Origin: Amblyornis subalaris
Taxonomy: Eukaryota; Chordata; Aves; Passeriformes; Ptilonorhynchidae
Assembly: GCA_018881555.1 (NCBI GenBank)
Contig: JACAXG010000130.1
Coordinates: 2,055,848 to 2,119,847 of the forward strand
DNA: 64,000 bases
Direction: 5' to 3'
In this document: piece after piece, positions 27,501-39,500 of the stretch
Layout: each line of letters opens with the position of its first letter
Numbering within the stretch: the stretch's first letter is position 1
Notes under the pieces: generated by a model
Told to the model about the DNA's origin: nothing
The model's database searches: none
Seen by the model: the letters and a program-made list of their open reading frames with translations, nothing else
Translations under genes and position numbers: made by a program

Positions 27501-30500
27501 TCAGAAGTGTTTGGAAGCGTACACGATCCCTCATATCCTCTGGGAAGGGCTGGGTGTGTATAACAGCCAGTTTGGTGTAGGAGGCTCAGATCAGACCTTC
27601 AGAAGTAGCTTTTTCAGTTTTGTCATCTAATCTAGTCTTTTTGGCAGCAGGGCAGCTGCTGTCTGCCCTGGCCCTCAGCTGCCTTCCTGATAGCATAGAT
27701 GCTAATTAGCCTCTTTGCGGGGGTTCTTGGAGGGGATCTCATCGTGTTGTTGGTAGAAAAATCTTTATCTCAACTTCTTAGAGTAGCTTTTCCCTGCACT
27801 ATTACTCTGAGTCTCCTGTGCACTGTGGAAGCCCTTGGGGCTGGAGCAGGGAGCAGAGGCCCCTGCGAAGTGCTGGGAGCTGCGGGACGCTGCTGTACCA
27901 CCCTTCATCTCGCTGAAAAGGGGCACAAGCTGCAGGGAATGGAAAGTGGTTCATGAAAGGGAAGTGGTTCAGCCCCATTCCATGTGATGTAGGGTGTGAA
28001 GGGGCAGTTTGCATGAGCTGTTATCCCTGGCTCACATGCAGCTGCTGGGGAGTACCATTACATGAGTCATACACGGGAAAAACCTCATCAGGAATTTGAG
28101 ATTTCAAGTCAAAGNAGTGCTCTGTGTTGTACTTGACCTGTATATAAGACTTGCTTCATGTTTCATCCGATTATTAAATATTGGTGTTCATCTATTTTTG
28201 CATAGTGTTGAACAGTTTACTTAAACTTCAGAGGGGTTATAGTATCAGTTTGAGAAATAATGCAATTGCTCAATAGAACCCTTTTCTATGGTCAGTAAAA
28301 GCTAACTGGGGATAAAAACACCCTCGATGTTGCTTGATGTGACATAGGCTGGATTTCAGAGTGCTATAGAAAATGGTTCCAGATTTCAATAACTCCCATC
28401 CTGTGCAGCACTGGTATTTCCCATGTCACCCTTGGAGTGTTACATTCCAAAAGTCTGTTACAAAGGCTGAAGTTTGGTACCCTTGACCAAGATATGTAAC
28501 AAAAGCTGAATTCAGAAAAGGTGAAATAGCACATCTCTACACTCAACCAGTTTGAAATGATAAATGTTAAGGTTTCCAACTAAAGGAGTCAGAATGTAGG
28601 ATAGCTTAGATTTGAGGGTTTGTGATTGGAAAGGTTAGGATATGTTATTTTCCAGTTTTCTCGTTTATAGGTGAAATTGAAGACTGACTTTATAGGCACT
28701 GATTTTGTTAGATTATGGTAACATAAGAAGACACAAAAATTTTAATTGCAGGAGGAATAAAACCCAAAAATGCTTAAACATGTTTTTCTTTCTGTAACAG
28801 GTGATAAATCAATATTTGCATGAATCACTGATTTAAAGAACCATTAAATTTCTACTTTTATAGTTTATTCCCCTAAGGAAAAGTCAAAGCACAAAACGTG
28901 ATTGTGATGAATCAGTGATTGTTTCAGAGTTAATCCACACCCATTTTTTAACATCAAGAATGCTTTTCTTTTTATTTTGAAATTTCAGGAGCTTCAGTTT
29001 CAAAGACTTACCAGAGAACTGGAAGTGGAAAGGCAAATTGTGGCTAATCAGCTAGAGAGATGTAGGCTTGGAGCAGAGTCACCAAGTATCGCCAGCACAA
29101 GGTACAGGTCCTGATGACTTTACTTTCATTTGTCCCATAAGTTAAAGGCTTTTTAGTGATGCTTGTGTCCTCTATACATATATTTTCACTGATAGCTACT
29201 CACCTCTATTAATATCCAAAGGCTTAAAAAAATGCAGATTTGGTGTGAAGAGTTATGGGACAGTTTCAAGAGGCCTCTCTAANTATCAATTTCATTTTCA
29301 ATAGAGTGTATGTAAAGCTTTAACTTCTTTTCAAATATGTTGAATTTTATTTTTTAGATTCATCCCAGAAGGAATACAGTAGACTTACACAATTTGGATC
29401 AAAGTAACAATGCCAGTTAAATGCAGTAATCCAATTTTTTTTTGCTAAATTAACTATCCAATTTCATTCAGCTTTTCTGAAACACTGTCTGTTGTTACAT
29501 GTGTTTTCAGGGAACANCTTGCTATAAGTAACATCTTGCTATAAGTGTGTTATTGACATATGTAAATAGCATGAAACATTCCTGATGTATTTCCCATGAA
29601 ATGACTATAACTATGGCAAAGCATTTGTTAATATTTCAGTATAACTAGCATTCTGATTACTACTTTAATTTGATTCCTTAGCCATCTTTGTAAGTCTGAA
29701 TGTGTTTGGGCACTCACTCATCTCAAGCATATCAAATGATTGGTACCTCTTGAATCTGAAAACCTTGATAACAACATGTGCCCTTATGAATAATTCATAC
29801 CTGCAGTTTGGATTCCAGCAGAGTTTCTGCTGGTGGGGACATAGAGTGTGCTCTGAACATTAGTGTTTCTTGCCTTAAATCCTGTTTGTTTGTGTATTCG
29901 TTCAGCAGTAAACAGGTATCATTCTGACATGTTTCCCCCTGTGGTCGTAATAAATATTTCTGCAAGTTAAATAGAAAGTTGTTCATACAAAAACTTAAGA
30001 AACATGAGGCAATTATTTAAAAGTAGATTTTAAAAATCCAGCTAACACAGGTGTTTTTATACATCAAACTACTTGAGATGAGGATGTGATGCTACATTCC
30101 TTTTTTACTGAAGGATGTCGGCTTAAAGCTTGGCTTAGGCAGTATGTTCTGGCATGTGTGTGTTCTTGGTTAGTGCTTTGACTTACTCTGTAGGGTGGGT
30201 ATCCCTTTTAAGACATGTGAGAAGCTGGGGAAAACTGGTTAATCTGTATTTGACTTAGAGACTTTCACTTCTTCATAGACAGTTGCTCCCAGTGTAGTTA
30301 GAAGAGTTCTTGAAAGATTTAAGGGAAAACAATCTCTTAGAGCAGTTTCACAGAAGACACAAATACAGCAGCAAAATTTAGAACCGTAAAAAGGTACCGG
30401 TGTTTCCTCAAATGAGGTGAAGTAAATGTTTTGCTAACAAGAAATTAAATAAACCCAGAGAGGGCATGGAGAAAAAACTTGGAAACTGAATGCTGTGTTG

Positions 30501-33500
30501 AGAGATGGGTCGAGGACAGCTCTCGGAAATGGAGAGAACTCAAACAGGGAGCAAGGTGATGTTTCTCCTGGCCAGATGGAAAAGTTGCCTGGCAGAGTCT
30601 TATATCAAAAAACAAAAAACACACCCCCCTAACAATACAATGACAAACCCTAAAAAAAGCCAGTAGAACTAAAGCATAAGAGGTGCACACCTTTTTTATT
30701 TTTATTCTTTGTTCAAGTTTTTTGTCCCTGAGGAAATCAACAATTCTTTATTTCGAAGCCAGTGCTCTAATCGCCTTTATTGTGGTTAAAACATTTGGGA
30801 CCATTTCATGTCAGAGATCCAGCTGGTGGATTTTCTGACCTCAGTGGCCAGAGCAGTGCCCTGATCTACCCACTGCTGCCATGTCCCCAGTGTGGCTCTG
30901 CTGCCAGTGATGGGACTGGTCACCTCCTGTGGGGCGCCTGAGGGACTCCAACCTCACAGCACGGTTCGTTCCAGTGCTACTGGTGGTTAAGAAATGCATG
31001 TTGCTTTGTACGTATGGACAAAGCAAAACAGACACAGGTCCTTGTAGATCAGGCTTGTTAGTCTGCTCCCACCTGTATTATTCCATTGCAAATGCAGGCA
31101 GTGCAGAGGAGCAGCTGATCTGCTCTCCTAAGGGTGTGTGGAGGGTGAGAATGAGAGCTGATCTGCGGATTCTCAGCAGGTGTAGTGTGATGGCTGAAGA
31201 ACAAAGCATTTGATCAGCTGTAGCCCTGGAATCCAATACCATTTTTTTCTTGCGTACCTGTAAGTCACTTGCCTGTTAAAATTATTTCTTCTCATAATTA
31301 ATTTTTGTAACTGGGCATTGTGCTCAGTACTCCTAAGATATTTCATAGCATCCCATGCACTTTCAAACCTCTTAAGAGCCTGAAATGACACAGTTAGTGT
31401 CACATGTAAGTATGAAATAGCTTTACTCATGTTACACACTACAAGACTGAAGAGCACAGACTGGGAAATCGGTGTGAGGTTTCAGTTGCCTCCTCTTGCT
31501 TTCTTTTCGTGCTGTAACACACACAGGCTTCTGGCAGAAGCCACTGCGCTGTTCAGCCTCCAATACTGACAGAGGCAGCCTTGCAGCTGCCATTCCCTTT
31601 GTGACGTGGCTGTCTCCACTGGGGTCAGTTCCAGGCTGCCAGATGTGTGGGAGCACATGGTGATGCAGGTGGATAGCCATGGGTGCCAGAGTCAACCAGA
31701 TGTGGGTGATACAGGTAGATAGCAGTGTGTAATGGGGTCACACGAGTCAGCCTTGTGGTACAGAACACACTGACTGGCTGTCTGGGTCTTTTCCTCAGTT
31801 ACCTGGTGTGTGTGACTTGGGAAAGCCAAGTGTTAGGGGGAACCAAAAGCCTCATACTTATCAATGGTGCAGTCCTGCACTGACAGTAGCAGCTTGTCAC
31901 ACACACTTCAACATGAGTGTGTAACTGGCACTCCTGACTCATTGGCATGCCAGTCCCTTGGGCAGTAATGGAACTGATAAGGGAAATTTTAACACTTCAG
32001 ACTGTCACTTTGAGTAATGATGTGCCTGCCTGAGGTCCTCCAGGTTTTGTAAAATTAAACCCCTTTGTAGCCACTGGGGTGGTTTATTTTCCCCACTTTT
32101 CCCATTGAAGAACTGCTACACAGAGGTGCCAGAGACCAGGAGGAGTTGTGCTCCTGCTGTGTGTGTCAGTCGGCAGCTGCTGGGGCTGGGCAGTGCTGGT
32201 GCAGTCTCAGCACTGGCTGTGTGTGAGGCTGGGGTACCAGGGGTGTTCTGCTGCCCCCAGTGCTGCGTCCCCCTGCCCAGCTGGCCAGGCTGGCTGCTGC
32301 CCTGCTGGCTTGGGAGTCTCAGTCACTCCTTGGCGTTGGGTTGCAGAGTAGCATCTGTCAGTATGAGTGACCACATCCAGGTGCGGTAGTCCAGGCACTT
32401 TCTGAATTCACACCTGGAGCATTAGTGCTTGCCGGGGTTGGCTGGAAACAGCCAGCAAGTCCCAGGACCACCTGGTTTTGGTGGCAGCACTGGTTAATTT
32501 ATTGAGGGNGGAACATAGGACGGCTGTGGTTCTTGGTACAGGGTCTAGCAGAGTGGGTAGAAGAATCAGCTGTATTGATGAATTCAAGAAGATAGCTGTT
32601 TAAAAAGTTGAAGACTGAAAATTNCCGCACTTACTTAAAATATTTGTGAAAGTGTCTGCTTACCTGTCTCAACCAGAAAAGCAAAATACTAATTTTCCTG
32701 GTTTCCAGTTGCTTGTAAGGTGTAATACAAGTTTATGGAGTTTAGTGTATGGCGTTTTATTAGAGAAATCTGCCTATACCAAGAAGTTACAGTTACACAG
32801 TTTTATATATAATGCATATAGTTGTAAATGTGTTGTTTATGTAGGTATTTAAAATAGAAGATAAGGGACTAGTAAAATGACACATTCAGTCTGAAGGGCT
32901 TCTTGAGTCTGGCTGGCAGTTCCATCTGAGCAGCGAGCCTGGATCCCTAGGAACAGCCCATTGCTGCTCGTGCCTCACAGCACAGATGTATTCCAACGAT
33001 GGAGGCGTAGCCAAGCAGTGAACTGAAATACTACAGGAATATGTGTGAAGTACATACGTTTTTAACAGAATTATATTTTTAGCTTTTTACAGCTTTTCAC
33101 CATTTTATAAATATTTAATAAATAATACTTAATTTTTTCATCTGTTGCTTTTTTTTGATGACAACAGCAGTATAGCCAAGCAGGAAGGTAGGCGATGGAA
33201 ATCACTGCTTTTCTCTCAGGTGGTGCTGTTTAAATCAGAAATACTTTTCACCTTATGGAATTCTTGCAAAGATAATAGGCTTAAACTGTTTCATGTCATG
33301 CAAAACAGTGAAAGATGCACTGAGAATTGACCTGTCCAGTCGAGGAACTGGAAATCATAATTGTGTTTACATCACTTTTAAAAAATTGCACACCGCTTAA
33401 CAAAATCAGAAATTTGCAATTTCCCTAAATGTCAGTGTTGTTCCTGAAGCCTTGCTATCCTGATAACTTGCTGTCCTGAACTAAAGCGGTGAAATGGCAA

Positions 33501-36500
33501 AGAAAAGCTGTGAAATTAAGAAAGGGGCAAAACCAAAAAACAACTAAACAACAAAAAATCAAATTAATCAAAACCTCAAAACAAACAAAAAACCCCCAAT
33601 CCAGATACTTAGGAAATACAAGTGAGGAAAAAAATCTAAAGGATCAAAAAAAAAAAAGGGCATAGATGGATTTCAGGAGAGTTTATATGCATGCTCCATC
33701 TCCAGTTACCAAATATTTGTGTTACTGTCATAATATTTGTCTCTATCTTCTCTAATTGAAAACTGTACATCTTACCAAGCCCTTATGATATTCCTGAAAG
33801 AGGAATGTTTCTGCATGCCTACTCTACTAACCTAATTCTTTTCCAAGGATAGTAATGGGCTAAAATTAAGCATTTTCCAAAGTGCAGTTTGCCACGTGGG
33901 CTCTCTTTGGATATCGTACATGCTGCTGTCGGGAAGAGAATGCATCACGGCTGACTCCGGCAGCAGCTGGACATGGGCAGTGCAGCGTGGCAGCACGCTG
34001 GCTTTTAAACTGTGCGATGGAACGCACCGCACTTACTGCTCGAAGCTGGAGGATTTGGTATCTTCAAAACATTTCACCTGCTAGGTGACAAAATCAGGTG
34101 ATGATATCAGTAGGTGATGTATGCTGGACTTGTTCCAAAATCACTTAGTAAGAGTCGACTTAAATGCTTAACCAGTTGATGTGTTGAAGCAGCTTTCCTC
34201 ATGTGACCCATGGTCAGAGCAGGCTTTTTCATTCCTACATTCTGTACCTGTAAAGGAAGTTCAAGTAGTCAGGTGTGTTGGGCAGGGATGTGCTCCAGGG
34301 TTATAGTCTTTTGAGTGTGACAATGAAGTATTTGTGTGTATTCTGCGTGTGTTACCTTTGCCAGCTCCACTGAGCCATGTTGCCTTAGTGTAAGGAATTG
34401 AGTTTCCAGAAAGTCTGAGGAATAGAGCAAAAGGGCAAGAGTGTAGAAGTCGGTGTTCAGGTAGCATGAGAATTCTGGGGCCAGAGGTCATGTGATCTGT
34501 CAAATAGGCTTCGTATTTCTTCAGTCTAGGGGAGCAGAGTATAATGAGTAAAGTTAATTGATTAATGATCCTTTACATGCAAGTCTGCTCTGTGAAAAGG
34601 ATATACTCTGTAAAGAATTTGTGTAGATTAACTGACACTCAAAACTCAGCTTTCAATGTCTAAAATTCATTCTATGTTATTCAAATTTCTTTTAATTCGA
34701 TGGCAATTTGGCTACGTGTGTCGATGGAGAGATACAGAGTTCCCAGAGGCCTTTTTACTTAGCCACAGTAACAGAAGTGAACCATGATTTTACAAGGGTA
34801 ACAAGGCCTTCATTTTGCAAGGTTTTACCTATCCGCAACATGTACGAATTTCCTCAAGATTTTGAAACAGTAGAAATAATTTTAAAGCTTTCATTAAAAC
34901 AATTACAAGGTTCAGTTTGTGAGCAAAAAGCCAGTAAAGTTGCACAGAATCTCTGTTGTTGTGTTGTTACTACAGCCCCCAAAATATGCTAGAGAAGCAT
35001 TCTGGATTTAGCATACTGGCTAGACTCACTGGCAATGTATTAGAAATCAGAAGGGATTTTAACTTTTTATTTAAACTGAATAAACTTTAGGCCAAGGCTG
35101 TGCAAAATTTGAGACTGGGTGGCCTTGGCACTCACTAGTGACTGCTCTGGAGCAGCCAGGTGATAGTAGCACAGCTCCTTTGCTGCAGAGTTCAGGCATC
35201 TCCAGGTGCTCCTGCCTTTTCACAGAGCCATCTGGCTTGTGTGCCATGCTCGCTCAGTCTGATCTCCTGCAGGAGACAGCTGTAATAGCTTCAGAAATCT
35301 CCATGTACAGCCATTTATTCCTCCTGTTAGCTGGAGGCTATGACCTTCTTCCCTGAAACACCTTAGCAGGCTCGGTCATACAAAATCTGGGCTTGTTTAA
35401 ATACCAATTTAAACTGTACCACTAAAACTAGTTTAAACTAATCCACCTGCCTTAGCTCTTGGGCAGAATGGCAGAGCTCCCGTGGGCACAGTAGGTGAGT
35501 TTGGGGGAAGGTAGCTGCTGGTGGTTGTGGGTAATTTGGTCAGACCAGCCTAGCTGAACCCACGGGTTGATGTGCAGTTGTGCTTGTTGCTCCCTTGCTC
35601 TTGCATGTAGCTGGGTCTGTGTTTGTACTTGGTGTTCTGGCACTGGGTCGTGTCCCAGCGCTGCCAAGGGACCACGCGGTGTCTGAACTTCAGGTATGTG
35701 TGCTTTGGGCTTGGATCAGATGGTCCTTCAGGAAAAGGCAGATAACCTGTGAAAGGTCAGGTGTGCTTCTGGATGTGTTGGAGCCCAAGTCTGAGCACCC
35801 TTCTCTCCACAAGCAGCTCGGGAATACAGTAGAACTCAGAGAAACTTCTGGAGGCAAATGAGTGCAGGCAGGCTCAGTCAGAGTGCAGTGCTCCACCTGT
35901 AACTGCATGCACCATGTTTCGGTCTATTTAACTGCAGCACTTCCTCTACATTCTAAACAAAAAAATCAGTGTAGCACCACAAAAGACACTAAAATTGTAG
36001 ACTGAGAGGAAAAAGTAGCCAATAAGTAGTGAAAATTCTATTATACCCTGTATACAAAGTTGACTTTCAAACACTTAAATTAGAATTCTCCTTTTTCTTG
36101 AAGTCTCTCTAGTTCACTTTGTGCTAGCAGGTGTCTCTAGCACTCTTTTATACAAATATTTTGTTTCCAAAAAGGCTCCTAAATGGTTGGTTTCATTTTA
36201 GAAAATAAGTATCTAGTGCTGCTCATGGTGCCACGCTAAAGTTTTTTGTAATCGGTAGCTTTGGTAGAAAGAAGTAAAATAAAGAAGCATTTAGAAATTG
36301 CTACATCTTACCCAAAATCACCGTCTTATGCTGATATTTAGAAACAATAAAATCTGATGGACTTGCCTGTTTTTCCTTTAAATAACTTTTTGTTTGGAAA
36401 ATAGCAGCTTATAATCATTGCAAAAATGATTTATTATTCAAAATTTGATATTTTATATTTAGAGTGAGGAAATACATTTTCCCATAAAAATATTTAGAGT

Positions 36501-39500
36501 ATCTCATGTTAATAACAGATGGATGAATTCTGCATTTGTCTGCAGAGGTGGCCATGCATCAGTACTACTGTCAGCACATGAAAGCACATGGCTCAGTGGA
36601 AGGACAAAATGGTGAAGATAGTTTGATATAAAATCATTATTGGAAAAATGCAGGAAAATTTGTGTTTTACACTGATATCAGACACCTGCTTGGTCTGTGC
36701 AAATAGTTGGCTCTGAAGGCATCTCATTAACCTGGACAGTGTGACATCTGTCACCTCCTCACTCTCAGAGTTGTAGCTGTGTGTCGGGTGGTTTGACTCG
36801 TCCTGTACAAAGGATCAGAATTCTCTCTGGAAAACTGGACACTGAAATAACAGCGAAAAAAATGAACAGAAACAGAGCTACGATTTTTAAACTTCTTTAC
36901 ATGTAGAAGCCAAGTGCTTTAGAGTGGTGATTCCCAAACTTCCTTTGCTGAACCCTGCCACCAGCAGTGACTGCTCCTGTCCGAGCAGAGTGTTTGGTGC
37001 TAGTGGTGCTCGAATGTCTGTGGGCTGTGTACACTGGTTGTGCTGTGCTGCTCGTGGCACACACTGGCTGGGCTGGGCTGTGCTGGCCTGTGCTGCTGCT
37101 GGCACATATTGGCTGTGCTGGACTGTGCTGTGCTGGGCTGTGCTGCTGATGGCACACACTGGCAGGGCTGGNCTGGGCTGCTGGTGGCATACACTGGTGT
37201 GGGCTGTGTTATTGAGGTCACAACACCTTAAACAGGAATTGTGTGTCATAAGTCATGCTCACCTGTCCTGTTGCAGACAGGTTGCACTGCTTGGTGTTGT
37301 GACGTACAGTAAGTTACAGTGAATAATTCCCACTGACTAATAGAAAATTGAACTCAATAACCAATGATTCAGTTGTCAGGTGTAAAGCACTACTGAGTGG
37401 TATTTACAAGGACTATTGAAATTTTATCTGCTGGAGATTTTTGTAGAATTTTCTATGATTAATTAAAAATAAAATAATAAATCCAAACTAACTATCATTT
37501 TTGTGATTTTTTTTTTCTTTCTGCAGCTCTACTGAGAAGTCATTTCCTTGGAGATCCTCAGGTATTATCTTTTATGTACAATTTGCTTTAAGCCCAAGTA
37601 AAATTATATTCTTGGCATTCATTCCTTGTTTTGACACGAATGGAACATTTAGCAGCAATGCTACATATGTTTTCCAAGTATCTTTTCTAAAGTATGACAT
37701 TAATGTCTTCTTTGTCACACGAGACACTTGAATGTTCCTGTGTTACCATAAAAGGTGCTTTAGCTTACAGGTAGTTGCAGGTACTCTTCTTGTACCTTGT
37801 TGTGCCTTTGCGTTTCTGTGTGAGCTGTGACTTTAACACAAGGCTTGTCATGTATTGGGCCTTCTTTGCAATTAACTATAATTTACTTGTGCGTCTTCCC
37901 CCTGGCAGGTAAGAATCATGAAAAAATACTGCATGTTTTAAGCTTGAAAACTGATTTCTTTTCTTTTTAGAGGTGTTCTTACTTAACTAAGAAAGTCTCC
38001 AATAAGTGAAGGTTTTTCTGTGGGTGCTTTTTCTACTTTTGTGTCTCAGGATAGCATGAATTTTCTTTCCAAAAGAAGTATTTTTCTTGTACTGCTACAT
38101 CTGCTCCTGACTGTAGTGGGGGAATGGGTAGGACTGTATCTCCAAGGTGCCATTCCCATGTCTGTTGGAATAATCCCTCCTGCCCCTGACAGGTCAGAGC
38201 ATGGAGCTGGTCACACTGTGTGCATCCGTTACGACATTTAACATTGCAGAGTCTCTCTCTGGACACAGTGAGCTCTGGAGTGACAGGGACATGTGCAGGA
38301 GCCACTGTGGGACAGGCACAGACTGTGGCTCCTGCAAGTCACTTGTGCTGGATGACTATGTGCTCTTGTCATGCTAGCCAAAAGTGGCCCACTGCAATCC
38401 CAATGCAGCTGGCATTGTAGGGAGCTTGGGGAGATTGCATGAACCCCGTTCTGCAGAGCGTTCCTGGCCCCGTCTGTACGGGGTGCTGTCCATCCTCGGA
38501 GCTGTCCTGGCTGCTGCACAGGGACCCTGCCTGCTGGTGCTTGTTTGATCAAGCATATTCATAATTACCATAATTGGGATTATTTTATATCCTATTCCTG
38601 GGTTTGGTTTTATTCAGAGATTAAGCTCTTTAACTTGTGCATAATTGTATTTTCATGGTTTCTGTTGCTGCAGCTGAGATGAGGTACACATTAGCTTTCT
38701 TCCTTTCTTTTAAAGCTAANATTCTCAGCAGCCTATTTGCCCTGCCATTTAACTTTTGCTAGCTATGATGGTGCTTTTGAAGTATTCTTTCAGCAGTGGT
38801 TTTAGACAGAAGCCGTATTTGTTTTTTCAAGTAATTGAGAAACTAGTCTTACATATTTTTTCAATGTGAACATTGGTTTTGTGGGTTTTGTTTGTTGGGG
38901 ATTTATTTAATCACATTGTTTCCCCTTGTTCTATAATGTCCGAATGACATTTCACAATTGGTACAGATTCCTTCTGACACTTCTCAGATGTTGTTTTACT
39001 GATTTATTTCAGCCAATTGCATTCTATTGCTTTATTTCCTCTGATTTTCCTGTAAGTTACTTTTCTCGACCTTGTATTAGTTTCTTTCTTTTTCTTTCTT
39101 TTCTCTTTCCTTCCTTCTTTCTTTCATCCAGCTCATGTTTTTATTTTATCCTTTAATTCTCTCCTCACATTTGTGTGTTTCTTTTCTTTAGAAATCTCCT
39201 GTGCACATCCCTGCTAAGCAGTTACTTGACATATGGCAAAACATTCTACTTCTGTTCCAATGCTGTATGTGTTAATACAAACCTAGATGTGTATTTCTCA
39301 CATCTCTGTACCCAAAGTAGCCTTTCCTGCAGTAATTTCTCAGAAGTGGGCATGTTGGAAAAAAACCCCCTTTCTTGCTTAGAATTTCCTGATCCACATT
39401 TCATTTCCTGTTTACATTTATATTGTGATTGTGGCATGATTTTGTAGAAGTGTCACTATATGTTGCTTCATGAACTGCAACCTGAAAATACTGAAGTTAA

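Larger units (their letters stand above)
18534..28988 (+). other. Intron 2 of PKP4
   Basis: 10.5 kb, AT-rich, GT donor and AG acceptor, phase 0. It holds a two-copy 51-55-bp repeat near 19.9 kb and a poly-T tract near 22.1 kb. No exon, RNA gene or complete mobile element was recognised. Short open frames in it have no family resemblance. Confidence 0.9.
29102..37526 (+). other. Intron 3 of PKP4
   Basis: 8.4 kb, GT-AG, phase 2. It holds an A-rich simple-sequence stretch near 33.5 kb, a CpG-richer patch near 33.9 kb and a pentamer-based minisatellite near 37.1 kb. A 94-codon open frame at 34708-34992 has no recognisable relative. Nothing else was identified. Confidence 0.9.

Noticed and set aside
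36887..37322. Cys/Trp/Ala-rich and Gln/Ser-rich open frames
   Set aside because: They are translations of the pentamer-based minisatellite.
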